Counted from the first letter of the stretch, positions 55,457 to 63,903 are shown. The stretch: 64,000 nucleotides of DNA from Anaerolineae bacterium (GCA_023382675.1 JAHDWN010000003.1:156038-220037); one strand, 5' to 3'. Numbers and translations: made by a program. Notes: a model not told the origin generated them from the letters alone.

Positions 55457-56890
55457 ATGCGCCGCGTCCTGCTCATCGCAGCCTGTTTATTCTTACTTCT
55501 GGCCGTCGTCCCCCTGGCCTCCGCACAGCAGGGGCAGACCATCCATGTCGTGCAGCCGGGCGAGAACCTGTTCCGCATCTCCCTGCGCTATGGCGTATCG
55601 ATGGGCGCCATCGCCCAGGCGAACGGCATCGCGAATATTAACCTGATTTTTGTTGGCCAACGGCTGGTCATCCCTGGCGTCGGGGCGCCTGTCCCGACAC
55701 CCGTGCCCGCGACGCCGGTGCCCGGCGCGCCTACACCTGTGCCGCCAACGACAGGCACTTACGTAGTGCAGCGTGGCGACACGCTCTCCGCGATTGCGCG
55801 GCGCTTCAATACGACGGTGCAGGCACTGGCAGCCGCGAATGGCATCGCCAACCCGAATCTGATTTATCCCGGTCAGGTGCTCCAGGTGGGTGGTGGTGGC
55901 ACTGGCACAACTCCGCCGCCGGTCGTGACACCGCCGCCAGGGCCGCCCGTGACGACCGGATTCAGTCTCGGCGGTCACGTCTTTGGCTTCTCGTACCCGG
56001 ATCAGATGCGCGGCGCGGGCATGACCTGGGCCAAGACGCAGATCATCTGGAACCAGGGTGATCCGCCGAGCATCGTGCAAGGGGCGATTGACGCAGCGCG
56101 CTCGCGCAACTTCAAGATTCTGCTCGGCATCGTTGGCAACCCGGCGCAGCTCGCCGCCAACCCGACGCAGTATTACCAGGACTTCGCCAACTTCCTGGGC
56201 GGCGTCGCGAGTTTGAACCCGGATGGCATTGAAGTCTGGAACGAACCGAACATCGACCGCCAATGGCCTGCCGGGCAGATCAGCGGCCAGAACTACACGC
56301 AGATGTTGAGCGCCGCCTTCCAGGCGATCAAGCGCGCCAACCCGAACGTGCTCGTCGCCAGCGGCGCGCCGGCACCGACCGGCTTCTTTGGCAATCGCTG
56401 CACGGGCCAGGGCTGCGACGACAACGTCTTCATCCAGCAGATGGCGGCGGCAGGCGCAAGCCAGTTCATGGACTGCGTGGGCATTCACTACAACGAAGGC
56501 ATCCTGCCGCCCAGCGCCACCAGCGGCGATCCGCGCGGCAACAGCGGCCACTATTCGCGCTACTACACGAGCATGGTCAATCTGTATGCGAGTGTGTTCC
56601 CGAACAAGCCATTGTGCTTCACGGAATTGGGTTACATCACGCCGGAAGGCTATCCTGGCGGCCAGCTCCCCAGCGGCTTCGATTGGGGCCAGGGCAACAC
56701 GCTGCAGGAACAGGCCGAATGGCTGGCGCAGGCCGTGCGGCTGGCGCGCAACAGTGGGCGCATCCGTCTGATGATCGTCTGGAACGTCGATTCGACGACC
56801 ACCGGCGCTGATCCGCAGGCAGCCTACGCCATCGTGAGAGGCAACCAATGCCTCGCCTGTATCACCATGGGCGCGGCCATGGCAAATTAG
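55457..56890 (+). CDS. Secreted LysM protein with glycosidase-like (clan GH-A) domain
   Basis: A 477-residue exported protein, start at 55457 with AAGGAG 9 bp upstream. Signal peptide [21 protein letters not shown]; LysM 1 ([19 protein letters not shown]); a Pro-rich linker; LysM 2 ([18 protein letters not shown]); then a TIM-barrel domain from ~residue 172. Candidate acid/base Glu263 in EVWNEPNID and nucleophile Glu390 in [12 protein letters not shown] are intact, so hydrolysis is plausible. The barrel is closest to that of the ECF-linked sensor (shared ADC/DC.G.HY..GI.PP and TSGD.RG segments). It likely acts on cell-wall or surface glycan. A perfect terminator follows. Confidence 0.9.
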   Translation: MRRVLLIAACLFLLLAVVPLASAQQGQTIHVVQPGENLFRISLRYGVSMGAIAQANGIANINLIFVGQRLVIPGVGAPVPTPVPATPVPGAPTPVPPTTGTYVVQRGDTLSAIARRFNTTVQALAAANGIANPNLIYPGQVLQVGGGGTGTTPPPVVTPPPGPPVTTGFSLGGHVFGFSYPDQMRGAGMTWAKTQIIWNQGDPPSIVQGAIDAARSRNFKILLGIVGNPAQLAANPTQYYQDFANFLGGVASLNPDGIEVWNEPNIDRQWPAGQISGQNYTQMLSAAFQAIKRANPNVLVASGAPAPTGFFGNRCTGQGCDDNVFIQQMAAAGASQFMDCVGIHYNEGILPPSATSGDPRGNSGHYSRYYTSMVNLYASVFPNKPLCFTELGYITPEGYPGGQLPSGFDWGQGNTLQEQAEWLAQAVRLARNSGRIRLMIVWNVDSTTTGADPQAAYAIVRGNQCLACITMGAAMAN

Positions 56891-56916
56891 CGAGGGCACA
56901 GCATCTCGCGGAATCA

Positions 56917-56945
56917 AAACGGGGCGCACATGCGCCCCGTTTTTG
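56917..56945. terminator. Bidirectional Rho-independent terminator
   Basis: AAAACGGGGCGCA is followed after CA by TGCGCCCCGTTTTT. The stem of ~9 GC-rich pairs is flanked by A- and T-runs, so it can end both the LysM-glycosidase transcript and the convergent hsp20 transcript. Confidence 0.9.
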
Positions 56946-56967
56946 TGGGTCTCAGATAATCTTGCGC

Positions 56968-57411
56968 TTAGTTGGCGCTGATGGTGGTGCGCACCGGGAT
57001 GAGTTTCGGCTGCGCTTCCGGCGTCTTGGGCAGCGTCAGGGACAGCACGCCGTTCTCGTAGGTGGCCTCGACGGCTTCCGCGTTGATCGGGCGGCCAAGG
57101 CGCAGGCTGCGGCTGACCTTGCCAGCGGCGCGTTCGATCATGTGCGTCTTGAGATTTTCGGCGTTGGGCGTACCCTGCGGCAGTTCGGCGCTGATGGTCA
57201 GCACATCGTCGTGCCAGTTGACCTGGATGTTGTCCGCGCCGACACCCGGCAGAGTTGCGACAACCACGTAGTTGGCATCGCTCTCGTAGACATCCAGCGG
57301 CAGGGAGTACGTCCCGTTCGACGGGCGAACCGTGCGCCAATTGTTCTCATCGAACATGTTCTGCAACGCCATCATCTCACGAATGGGATTCCAACGAATT
57401 ACAGTGGTCAT
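56968..57411 (-). CDS. Hsp20/alpha-crystallin family small heat shock protein
   Basis: A 147-residue chaperone. The N-terminal WNPIREMMALQNMFDE is followed by the alpha-crystallin domain (YSLPLDVYESDANYVVVATLPGVGADNIQVNW, LTISAELPQG, RSLRLGRPINAEAVEATYENGVLSLTLPK). The last ends in the conserved A-x-x-x-NGVL motif, and a short tail follows. AGGAGC precedes the start. It holds unfolding proteins in the cytoplasm. No CIRCE or HAIR element was found upstream. Confidence 0.95.
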   Translation of the reverse strand: MTTVIRWNPIREMMALQNMFDENNWRTVRPSNGTYSLPLDVYESDANYVVVATLPGVGADNIQVNWHDDVLTISAELPQGTPNAENLKTHMIERAAGKVSRSLRLGRPINAEAVEATYENGVLSLTLPKTPEAQPKLIPVRTTISAN

Positions 57412-57632
57412 GGTCCAAGCTCCTGAAATTACCAGTGAAGTGCTTTCGTTTGATGACCACCACGATACGTCGGCTGTGTAAGAGCAAGATCAGCACACTA
57501 TATGCGTTGTGTAGACACTGTATTGGAAAAATGTAGGCGGCGGAGAATGGGCAGCCCGGTTTGTGTCAGTCCTGTTTCATATCCCCCAATTCAATGATCC
57601 AAACGCACCCCGCTATCAGATTGAGGCAGTTG

Positions 57633-57641
57633 TGCTACACT
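57633..57641 (+). promoter_or_regulatory. Extended -10 promoter of the toxin-antitoxin pair
   Basis: TGC-TACACT matches an extended -10, 27 bp upstream of the antitoxin start. Confidence 0.4.
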
Positions 57642-57668
57642 GTGGGCAATAGCAGAGGATATGGTCGC

Positions 57669-57908
57669 ATGGTCGAAAAAGTGATCGTTCTCACCGATGA
57701 ACAGAACCGCCGCGCTGAAGAATTGGCGCGCCAATTGGGGTACGACAGCGCGGACGCTTATTTGCGCGCTGTGATCGAGGGTGCTCTTGACGACACCATC
57801 ACTGCTGCCGAGATTCTGGACGCAGTAAAAGATGGCATTCGGGAAGCACGCCGAGGTGGCGGTATCAGCGTTGAGGAATTCCGGCGACGAATGGCGCAAG
57901 ATGACTAG
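57669..57908 (+). CDS. Antitoxin-like protein (upstream gene of RelE-type pair)
   Basis: A 79-residue protein: VEKVIVLTDEQNRRAEELARQLGYDSADAYLRAVIEGAL suggests a ribbon-helix-helix DNA-binding N-terminus, and the C-terminal ~30 acidic/basic residues (DAVKDGIREARRGGGISVEEFRRRM) fit a toxin-wrapping tail. It overlaps the toxin gene by 8 bp. As in other type II modules it would neutralise the toxin and repress its own promoter. Confidence 0.78.
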   Translation: MVEKVIVLTDEQNRRAEELARQLGYDSADAYLRAVIEGALDDTITAAEILDAVKDGIREARRGGGISVEEFRRRMAQDD

Positions 57909-58254
57909 AGTGGTCATCGGCACGAAATTTGAGCGCCTGGTCAAGAAACTGCGCAAGCGCTATCCCCACATCATGCGCGATATTGAGCCGTTGATCGCCC
58001 AACTGGAGAACGGCACTACCCCTGGCGATCAGCTTCAAGGTCTCCCGTATGCTGTCTACAAGGTCAGAGTTCAAAACAGCGACGCTCAGCGCGGCAAAAG
58101 CGGCGGGTATCGTGTCCTGTATTTCGTGCGCACTGCCGATACGGTTTACCTGATCGCTATCTACTCCAAGTCTGATCTTGAGGATTTGCCTGATGCCCTA
58201 ATCATTGACGCCATTGTTGAGGCCCTGGAAGACGACGACCCCAAAAAGGGATGA
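57901..58254 (+). CDS. RelE/ParE-superfamily toxin
   Basis: A 117-residue protein: VVIGTKFERLVKKLRKRYPHIMRDIEPLIAQLENGTTPGDQLQG is the RelE/ParE-type helical hairpin and linker, and YKVRVQNSDAQRGKSGGYRVLYFVRTADTVYLIAIYSKSDLEDL is the beta-sheet with the typical Lys-rich/GGYRV.Y segment. It may cleave mRNA on the ribosome or inhibit gyrase; the sequence cannot decide. Translationally overlapping with its antitoxin. Confidence 0.82.
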   Translation: MTRVVIGTKFERLVKKLRKRYPHIMRDIEPLIAQLENGTTPGDQLQGLPYAVYKVRVQNSDAQRGKSGGYRVLYFVRTADTVYLIAIYSKSDLEDLPDALIIDAIVEALEDDDPKKG

Positions 58255-58325
58255 CAACCCTGAACAATCGACCGCTCGACCTGCCACCATTCGCAGGTAG
58301 CCGTGCAGTCTCATGATCCCTGAGA

Positions 58326-58772
58326 TCATTCGTCCGGCGTCGTCGGCAGGAACAGCCCATCGATGTCGTAGTAACCTTCCTCGTCCACCTGAAGCACGCC
58401 GGGATATTGCTCGAAGAGCCAATCCCAGAGCTGTTCGAGGATGTCCGGGTTATCGTTTCCCGCTTGCAAGACGTGCAGCGCGACCATGGCGTGCGCGACA
58501 TCGAGCGCCGTCTGGACGAGCGGCTTGTCCGGGTGGCTGACCGCATCGAGCTGCTTGCGCAGCTCGGCGATCTCTTCTTCAAAGATGCTATCGCCCGGTC
58601 GATTGACCGTGATTTCGCCGAGAATATCGCTCTTGTAGTAGAGGTCGCCGGTCTCGACTTCGCTCTGATCGACTTGAATGTTGAAATCCGGGTCGATCAG
58701 ATGCAGCGCTGCTTCCACCGTCGCCAGCGTCGTTTCATCACGAACCAGGATATAGCGTATGAAGTAACTCAT
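58326..58772 (-). CDS. Hypothetical protein, immunity/regulatory-like
   Basis: A 148-residue soluble acidic protein: YFIRYILVRDETTLATVEAALHLIDPDFNIQVDQSEVETGDLYYKSDILGEITVNRPGD, then a helical region and an acidic tail (VLQVDEEGYYDIDGLFLPTTPDE). No signal, membrane segment or catalytic motif. It is shaped like the small acidic immunity-type or SMI1/KNR4-like proteins, but I do not recognise the family. Convergent with the toxin gene. Confidence 0.65.
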   Translation of the reverse strand: MSYFIRYILVRDETTLATVEAALHLIDPDFNIQVDQSEVETGDLYYKSDILGEITVNRPGDSIFEEEIAELRKQLDAVSHPDKPLVQTALDVAHAMVALHVLQAGNDNPDILEQLWDWLFEQYPGVLQVDEEGYYDIDGLFLPTTPDE

Positions 58773-58842
58773 CGAGCACGATCCCCTTTGCGGAGTGTTT
58801 GGCTGCCAACAGTGTACTTCGTGACCCGGCGTAAGCAAATGA

Positions 58843-59238
58843 TCAGGGCGTTGGCGGCGGCGTCCAGAGCGCGCTGCAATCGCCGACCGTACCGGCCATG
58901 TTCGGGTCGAGATAGCCATCTTCGCCGATCTCCGGAACGCTGACCACCAGCCAGCCCATCCGCCAGGGCGCGGCCTCGTTGGGCAGGATGTCCTTGATCG
59001 CGATCTGTTCCCCCGGCGCGAGCAGCCCGATGACCGTGCCGATGTCGTCCGGCGCGTAAATTTCGATTTCTTCCCCAATGGTGTTGACCGCGTAGCATTC
59101 GCCGCTGGATACGGGCGTGCTCTCCGGCAGCGTCGCCGTTGCTTCGGGCTGGCGTGTGATCACAACCGAATCGGATGATAGATTGCAGGCAGCAAGCAGC
59201 AAGAACAGCGCATAGACGGGCGCATGGCGTAAACGCAT
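58843..59238 (-). CDS. Lipoprotein with SH3-like domain
   Basis: A 131-residue lipoprotein: MRLRHAPVYALFLLLAAC with lipobox Cys18, a short Thr/Pro linker, then a beta domain (CYAVNTIGEEIEIYAPDDIGTVIGLLAPGEQIAIKDILPNEAAPWRMGWLVV) of SH3b-like spacing. A Met two codons earlier is an alternative start. It probably sits on the outer face of the membrane. Function unknown. Confidence 0.7.
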   Translation of the reverse strand: MRLRHAPVYALFLLLAACNLSSDSVVITRQPEATATLPESTPVSSGECYAVNTIGEEIEIYAPDDIGTVIGLLAPGEQIAIKDILPNEAAPWRMGWLVVSVPEIGEDGYLDPNMAGTVGDCSALWTPPPTP

Positions 59239-59355
59239 GGGCATTCTCTCTCTGGCAGGTCTCCCCGGTTGGATTCTAATCTGCGCCGGCCATTTGCTCA
59301 ACGGCTGTGAATTAGGTGTGTTCGGAAATGGGAGCAAATGCGCCATTTCGTCGCC

Positions 59356-59473
59356 GGGGAATGAAATCCCCCGTCTAAACGTGCGCCGCCTACGGCGGCT
59401 GTTCGGCGTGACGACTGCTGACACAGTCCCCGCAGGGGACGTATTCATAGCCCGCCCCATTTCATGGGCGGGC
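59356..59473. repeat. Cluster of four short palindromes
   Basis: Within 120 bp lie GGGGA-ATGAAA-TCCCC (59356-59371), GCCGCC-TAC-GGCGGC (59385-59399), GTCCCC-GCA-GGGGAC (59426-59440) and GCCCGCCCCAT-TTC-ATGGGCGGGC (59450-59473). No protein is encoded. This occupies most of the 337-bp gap between the lipoprotein gene and the MerR gene; the rest up to 59508 shows nothing else. Confidence 0.6.
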
Positions 59474-59508
59474 GTCCCCCAAAACTCGAATACACCCGAA
59501 TTCGGTGC

Positions 59509-59539
59509 TTGACTCTCAAGCGGCTTGAGACCTTACACT
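59509..59539 (+). promoter_or_regulatory. MerR-type promoter/operator with 19-bp spacer
   Basis: TTGACT (59509-59514) and TACACT (59534-59539) are spaced by 19 bp, the long spacing typical of MerR-activated promoters. The spacer holds the dyad CTCAAG-CGG-CTTGAG (59515-59529), the expected operator. It lies directly upstream of the MerR gene, so autoregulation is likely. Confidence 0.75.
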
Positions 59540-59575
59540 CGGAGCAACATCTTCGAAGATGAGAGGAGAAATGCC

Positions 59576-60400
59576 ATGTTCAAGATCGGCGATTTCTCGC
59601 AGCTATGCCGGGTGCCGGTGTCGGCGCTGCGCTATTACGCCGACACCGGATTACTCGCCCCGGCGCACATCGATTCGTTCACCGGCTACCGCTACTACTC
59701 GCTTGATCAACTGCCCAGGCTCAATCGTATCCTGGCGCTCAAAGACCTGGGCTTCTCGCTGGAACAGGTCAAACAGCTGCTCGCCGATGATCTGTCTTTC
59801 GAGCAGTTGCAAGGCATGTTGATGCTGCGTCAGGCCGAGATCGAGCGCCAGATCGAGGACGAGCAGGCGCGTCTGGCGCGGGTGGCGGCCCGGCTCAATC
59901 AAATTGCACAGGAGGGCAAAATGCCAGAACAAGAAGTGATCCTGAAAACGCTCGACCCGCTGCGGGTTATGTCCATTCGCGAGATCGTACCGACCGGGGA
60001 GCACGTCGGGCTGCTGCTCGGCCAGTCAGCAGGCGTGTTGATCGGGCAGGGTATCCAGCCCACGGGCGCGCCCTTCACCATCTATCACGACACCGAGTTC
60101 AATGACACCAACCTGGACATCGAAATCGCTTTCCCGGTGGCAGCGAGCAGCCCGGCGGAAATCCCCATCGACGAGACACGCGCGCTCCGTGTGCAGACGC
60201 TGCCCGCCATCGCGCAGGCAGCGAGCATCGTTCACACGGGCAGCTATGACACGTTCGAACAGACCTACGCCGTCATTGGTCAGTGGATCGAAGCCAACGG
60301 TTATCAAATCGACGGGCCGATTCGCGAGATCTATCTGCGCCCGCATTCGGATCAGGAACCGGGCATCAGCGAGATCCAGTTCCCGGTGAAGAAGCCATAG
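59576..60400 (+). CDS. MerR-family regulator with GyrI-like effector domain (BmrR type)
   Basis: A 274-residue activator. Residues 1-~70 are the MerR winged HTH (FKIGDFSQLCRVPVSALRYYADTGLLAP...TGYRYYSLDQL). Residues ~75-115 are the dimer coiled coil (QLQGMLMLRQAEIERQIEDEQARLARVAARL). Residues ~120-274 are a GyrI/SOUL-like ligand domain (PTGEHVGLLLGQ, TIYHDTEFNDTNLDIEIAFPV, ASIVHTGSYDTFEQTYAVIGQWIEANGY) as in BmrR, which senses drugs or other hydrophobic ligands. GAGGAG precedes the ATG at 59576. Its own promoter has the MerR spacing. No multidrug pump is adjacent; the next gene is convergent. Confidence 0.93.
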   Translation: MFKIGDFSQLCRVPVSALRYYADTGLLAPAHIDSFTGYRYYSLDQLPRLNRILALKDLGFSLEQVKQLLADDLSFEQLQGMLMLRQAEIERQIEDEQARLARVAARLNQIAQEGKMPEQEVILKTLDPLRVMSIREIVPTGEHVGLLLGQSAGVLIGQGIQPTGAPFTIYHDTEFNDTNLDIEIAFPVAASSPAEIPIDETRALRVQTLPAIAQAASIVHTGSYDTFEQTYAVIGQWIEANGYQIDGPIREIYLRPHSDQEPGISEIQFPVKKP

Positions 60401-60402
60401 TT

Positions 60403-61653
60403 TCACGGAGCGCCAACGGATTCACCGATCAGGCGGACGGCCTCGGCGATGCCAGCTTCCCGGCGCAGCGCAGCGCTCACGTCCGCCGCACGGTTGCGCA
60501 GGCTGGCGTCGTGAGTCAGACGCTTGATCGCCGTCGCCAGCGCGTCCGCCGTCAGCGTCTTGATGTGCAGCGGCGCGAGGCCCGCACCCAGCGCCGCTGT
60601 TCGCTGCCCCCAATAGGGTTGATCTGTGCCGAAAGCGACGACCATCGACGGTGCGCCACCGCGCAGCGCTAGGCCCGTCGTGCCCGATCCGCCGTGATGG
60701 ACGACGGCAGACATCCGCGGGAACAGCCAGGCATACGGTGCGTAATCGAGCGCGAAGACGTGCGGCGGCAGCGCGTCCGTGCCGATGTTGGCCCAGCCGC
60801 GCGAGATGATCGCCCGGCAGCCTGCGCGCGCAGTTGCATCGAGCAGCAGGCGGGTCAGTGCCGCCGGATCGGGCGCGATCATGCTGCCAAAACCGATGAA
60901 GACCGGCGCAGCCCCCGCCGCCAGGAAGTCGAGCAGATCACGTGGTGGCTGCCAATCCGGCTCATCCAGCGTCCAGTAGCCGGTCGTGTGTACCTGCGCG
61001 CCCCAATCCGTGGGCGGCGGGACGACGTGCGGGCTGAAGCCGTTGATGACCGGGCAGTCGGGCGTCTGCATGACCCACGGCGGCGCGCCCAGACCCAGCT
61101 TACGCCGGAAGCGCCCGATGATCGGGCGGAAGCCCGCCCAGAGCAAGTGACCGGCCAGCGCATAACTCAAACGGTTGCCCACGCCGCCAAACGAGCGCGT
61201 TGTCAGCAGTGGGTTGGCGAAGGCGCGCGTGGCTGTCAGCGGAATGACCGACAGCATGATGTGGGGGACGCGCAGTTTTTCGGCCAGATCGACGCCGAAA
61301 ATGCCGCCCGGAAGCTGGTTGAGGATGGCGTCCGAATCGGCCAGCGCGTCCGCTGAGAACGCCTCGATGTAAGCCTCGGCGATGGCACCAAAGCTGCGCA
61401 TGATCGTGCGCATCAGGCGCAGTGGGTTGCGCGTGCCGATGCCAGCGCCGCCCATCATCATCGCGACGAGCGCCTGGGCATCGCCCTGGACCGGGTAGAA
61501 ATCGACCGCCTGGCCTTCGACCAGCGCCCGAAACGACTCGAACGTGACCACGCGCACACGGTAGCCGGCACGCTGCAAGCCCGCGCCCAGGGCGACGTAG
61601 GGCTGCACGTCGCCGCGCGAGCCGAGCGCCAGCATCGTCAGACGTTTCGCCAT
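60403..61653 (-). CDS. Glycosyltransferase family 1 (UGT/MGT type)
   Basis: A 416-residue GT-B enzyme. It begins KRLTMLALGSRGDVQPYVALGAGLQRAGY, as in sterol glucosyltransferases and antibiotic or rhamnolipid glycosyltransferases. VFIGFGSMIAPDPAALTRLLLDA opens the donor domain and the UGT signature is seen in VVHHGGSGTTGLALRGGAPSMVVAFGTDQPYWG. It probably glycosylates a lipid, carotenoid or secondary metabolite with a nucleotide sugar. It overlaps none of its neighbours; the methyltransferase gene lies 40 bp upstream on the same strand and may be co-transcribed. Confidence 0.9.
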   Translation of the reverse strand: MAKRLTMLALGSRGDVQPYVALGAGLQRAGYRVRVVTFESFRALVEGQAVDFYPVQGDAQALVAMMMGGAGIGTRNPLRLMRTIMRSFGAIAEAYIEAFSADALADSDAILNQLPGGIFGVDLAEKLRVPHIMLSVIPLTATRAFANPLLTTRSFGGVGNRLSYALAGHLLWAGFRPIIGRFRRKLGLGAPPWVMQTPDCPVINGFSPHVVPPPTDWGAQVHTTGYWTLDEPDWQPPRDLLDFLAAGAAPVFIGFGSMIAPDPAALTRLLLDATARAGCRAIISRGWANIGTDALPPHVFALDYAPYAWLFPRMSAVVHHGGSGTTGLALRGGAPSMVVAFGTDQPYWGQRTAALGAGLAPLHIKTLTADALATAIKRLTHDASLRNRAADVSAALRREAGIAEAVRLIGESVGAP

Positions 61654-61693
61654 CAGCGTTTCCTTTGCGGCTATCAGGGACGTTCCTTTTAGC

Positions 61694-62437
61694 TTACGTG
61701 CGGCGCGCGCGGATGGCGATAAAGGTTGGGCTGCGTTTGTGGCGTTCGTAGTCGTCTGGATCGGCCTCGCGGAAGGCCTCGGTCGGCTGCGGTTCGATCA
61801 CCTGCTCCAGCGCGAAACCCGCGTCGATCAACGGGTTGAGAATGGCGCTGATCGGGCGGCGATACTCGTACACGACCGGACGTGGCTCGCCGAAGCCACC
61901 CCACATGAAAGAGTACATCTGCGTGGTGAAATAATCGGGCATTGCGTCCATCCGAAAGCGCCCGCTGACCACCAGCAGCCAATCCGCGACCGGGTTGCCG
62001 CAGGCGAAGATCAAGCGCCCGCCGGGGACGAGCACGCGGGCGAACTCACGCAGCGTTGGCGTCCAATCCTCCAGGTAGTCGAGCACCAGGTTGGCGAAGA
62101 CGAGATCGAACGTGCCGTCGGCGGCGAACGCCAGCGGCTGTGTCAGATCCTGGCGGCGGACGGTCGCGCGGTCGCCCAACCGCTGCTGTGCGATCTCGAC
62201 GAAGGCAGGCGTCACGTCGATGGGCGTCACCTGCGCGCCCGCGTTGAGGAAGCGCTCGCTGTACCAACCGCTGCCGCAGCCGGCATCGAGCACGCGCAGC
62301 CCGGCCAGAGGCGGCAGCAGGGCGCTGACGGCGGGATCGACTATGTGAGCGTTGTGCGCTTTCGTCTCGACCCTGGCGGCGTAGCGGTCGGCGAACTGCT
62401 CGTAATTCTGCTCGCCCAAAGACTTCGCGGTCATCAT
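61694..62437 (-). CDS. Class I SAM-dependent methyltransferase
   Basis: A 247-residue methyltransferase: motif I LRVLDAGCGSGWYSERFL, acidic residue in TPIDVTPAFVEIA, motif II FDLVFANLVLDYLEDW, and LVPGGRLIFACGN. The C-terminal MYSFMWGGFGEPRPVVYEYRRPISAILNPLIDAGF with QVIEPQP is typical of the Methyltransf_11 small-molecule group. Upstream of the GT1 gene on the same strand, so the two may modify one metabolite. Confidence 0.88.
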   Translation of the reverse strand: MMTAKSLGEQNYEQFADRYAARVETKAHNAHIVDPAVSALLPPLAGLRVLDAGCGSGWYSERFLNAGAQVTPIDVTPAFVEIAQQRLGDRATVRRQDLTQPLAFAADGTFDLVFANLVLDYLEDWTPTLREFARVLVPGGRLIFACGNPVADWLLVVSGRFRMDAMPDYFTTQMYSFMWGGFGEPRPVVYEYRRPISAILNPLIDAGFALEQVIEPQPTEAFREADPDDYERHKRSPTFIAIRARRT

Positions 62438-62497
62438 TGCTCTCCATTCGAGTTATGTCGCTCGCTTAATGCAGAATGCCGCGCGATCTGCGCCACT

Positions 62498-63289
62498 TTA
62501 GCCGCATGCCGCCCATTCAACCGCGCCCGTCAGATGCGCGCGCACCAGCGGATCGTCGAAGTGCGCCGGGTCGTGGCCGACCCCGGTGTAGATAGCGCGC
62601 CCGCCGCCATACTCATGCGCCCAGGCGAGCGGATGATCGCCCATCGTCCCGCCGCTGTAGCTGGTCTCATCCAGCGCCAGCAGCACGTGGACATTTTCGC
62701 GCGGGTTACGGTGGTAGTTGTACCACTCGTCGCTGCGCACCCACGGATCAGGCAGCGCCTGCGTGGCGGGATGCGTCGGGTCTTCGACATGGATCGTCGC
62801 TTCGGGCATGCCCGATGGGTGATTGACGAAGTATGCGCCGACCAGCCCGCCGTACCACACCCACTCGTGCTCGGTGTCCGACGCCGCGTGAATGCCGACC
62901 CAACCCCCGCCGGCGCGCATGTAGGCTTCGAGAGCCGCTCGCTGCGCAGCGTCGAGGATCGTGCCGCTGGTGTTCAGGAAGACGATGACACGATATGCCG
63001 CTAAATTGGCATCGGTGAAGACGCTCGCGTCCTCCGTGGGTGTGAGCGTCCAGCCGCGCGTCTCGGCGATGGCTTGCAGGGCGCGCACGCCGTTCTCTAT
63101 CGACTCGTGGCGGAAACCGGCAGTCTTGCTGAACACGAGCACCGGCAGCGGCTGATCCGCGCTCGGCGTGGGGTCACAGGGTGAGGGCAGTGAGATCGGT
63201 GTGTTTGTGGGGGGCATAGCTGTCTCCATTGGTTGACAGGCGGATAGTACGCCGAAGATCGCGATCAGGGCAATGCGCAAGCGGATCAC
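62498..63289 (-). CDS. ThuA-domain lipoprotein
   Basis: A 263-residue lipoprotein: signal with lipobox IALIAIFGVLSAC, linker, then a ThuA domain (PVLVFSKTAGFRHESIENGVRALQAIAE, FLNTSGTILDAAQRAALEAYMRAGGGWVGIHAASDTEHEW, HPATQALPDPWVRSDEWYNYHRNPRENVHVLLALDE, PLAWAHEYGGGRAIYTGVGHD). ThuA-like domains have a class I glutamine amidotransferase-like fold and are linked to trehalose/sugar use. Its start overlaps the stop of the upstream methyltransferase gene (ATGA). It probably handles a sugar at the cell surface. Confidence 0.88.
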   Translation of the reverse strand: MIRLRIALIAIFGVLSACQPMETAMPPTNTPISLPSPCDPTPSADQPLPVLVFSKTAGFRHESIENGVRALQAIAETRGWTLTPTEDASVFTDANLAAYRVIVFLNTSGTILDAAQRAALEAYMRAGGGWVGIHAASDTEHEWVWYGGLVGAYFVNHPSGMPEATIHVEDPTHPATQALPDPWVRSDEWYNYHRNPRENVHVLLALDETSYSGGTMGDHPLAWAHEYGGGRAIYTGVGHDPAHFDDPLVRAHLTGAVEWAACG

Positions 63290-63903
63290 GACTTGCTGCT
63301 CGATGCGCGCCGTCCGCTCGCCGCATAATGATCCGCCGCGTCCTCGACGCGAACATCGACGAATCTCGCCTGTGCGAGTAACGCCTGCATCTGGTCGCTG
63401 GGCAGCAGCAGGTCATGCGCGACCGCCGCGCCAGCGTGCGCATGGACGGCGCTGATCGCAGCGCGCGGCTCGTCGTGAATGATAGCCAACAGTCCGCCCG
63501 GACGCAGCACCCGCTGGATCTCGGCCAGGGCGCGCGCTTTGTGCGGGAAGTGCGGAAAGCTGTTGTGGCAGACGACCACGTCGAAACCTGTGTCCACAGC
63601 CGCGAACGGCAGCCAATCTACGTTGGCCTGCGCCAGCAGCGCCTCCGGGCAGCGTTCGCGCGCCCGCACCAGCATCGCGTGTGCAAGATCGACCGACACA
63701 CGCCGGGCGGACGGCGCGTACTCACGCAGATACGGGATCAGGATGCCTGTGCCCGTGCCGATCTCCAGGAGCGCGGCTGCGCTGTGCAGATCGGCGGCGT
63801 AGATGTCCAGCAGCCGCCGGAGCATGGCGTCGCGTTCGGCGGTCAGCGGTGTATCCCACGTCGGCGCGCGGGCTTCGAAATAGGTCTGGCGCTCTTCGGT
63901 CAT
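63286..63903 (-). CDS. Class I SAM-dependent methyltransferase
   Basis: A 205-residue methyltransferase starting at 63903 (MTEERQTYFEARAPTWDTPLT). LLEIGTGTGILIPYLREY is motif I, RVSVDLAHAMLVRARE the strand-2 acidic site, FDVVVCHNSFPHFPHKARALAEIQRVLRPGGLLAIIHDE motif II/III. This UbiE/Methyltransf_11-like form acts on small molecules. Its 3' end overlaps the ThuA gene by 4 bp, so the two are translationally coupled though functionally unrelated at first sight. Confidence 0.87.
   Translation of the reverse strand: MTEERQTYFEARAPTWDTPLTAERDAMLRRLLDIYAADLHSAAALLEIGTGTGILIPYLREYAPSARRVSVDLAHAMLVRARERCPEALLAQANVDWLPFAAVDTGFDVVVCHNSFPHFPHKARALAEIQRVLRPGGLLAIIHDEPRAAISAVHAHAGAAVAHDLLLPSDQMQALLAQARFVDVRVEDAADHYAASGRRASSSKS

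Noticed and set aside
55493-57340. A 615-codon open frame on the minus strand
   Set aside because: It runs opposite the LysM-glycosidase gene, crosses a bidirectional terminator and shadows hsp20 in another frame.
57412-57560. CIRCE or HAIR heat-shock operator upstream of hsp20
   Set aside because: No TTAGCACTC-N9-GAGTGCTAA or CTTGAGT-N7-ACTCAAG match; only scattered AGCACT fragments.
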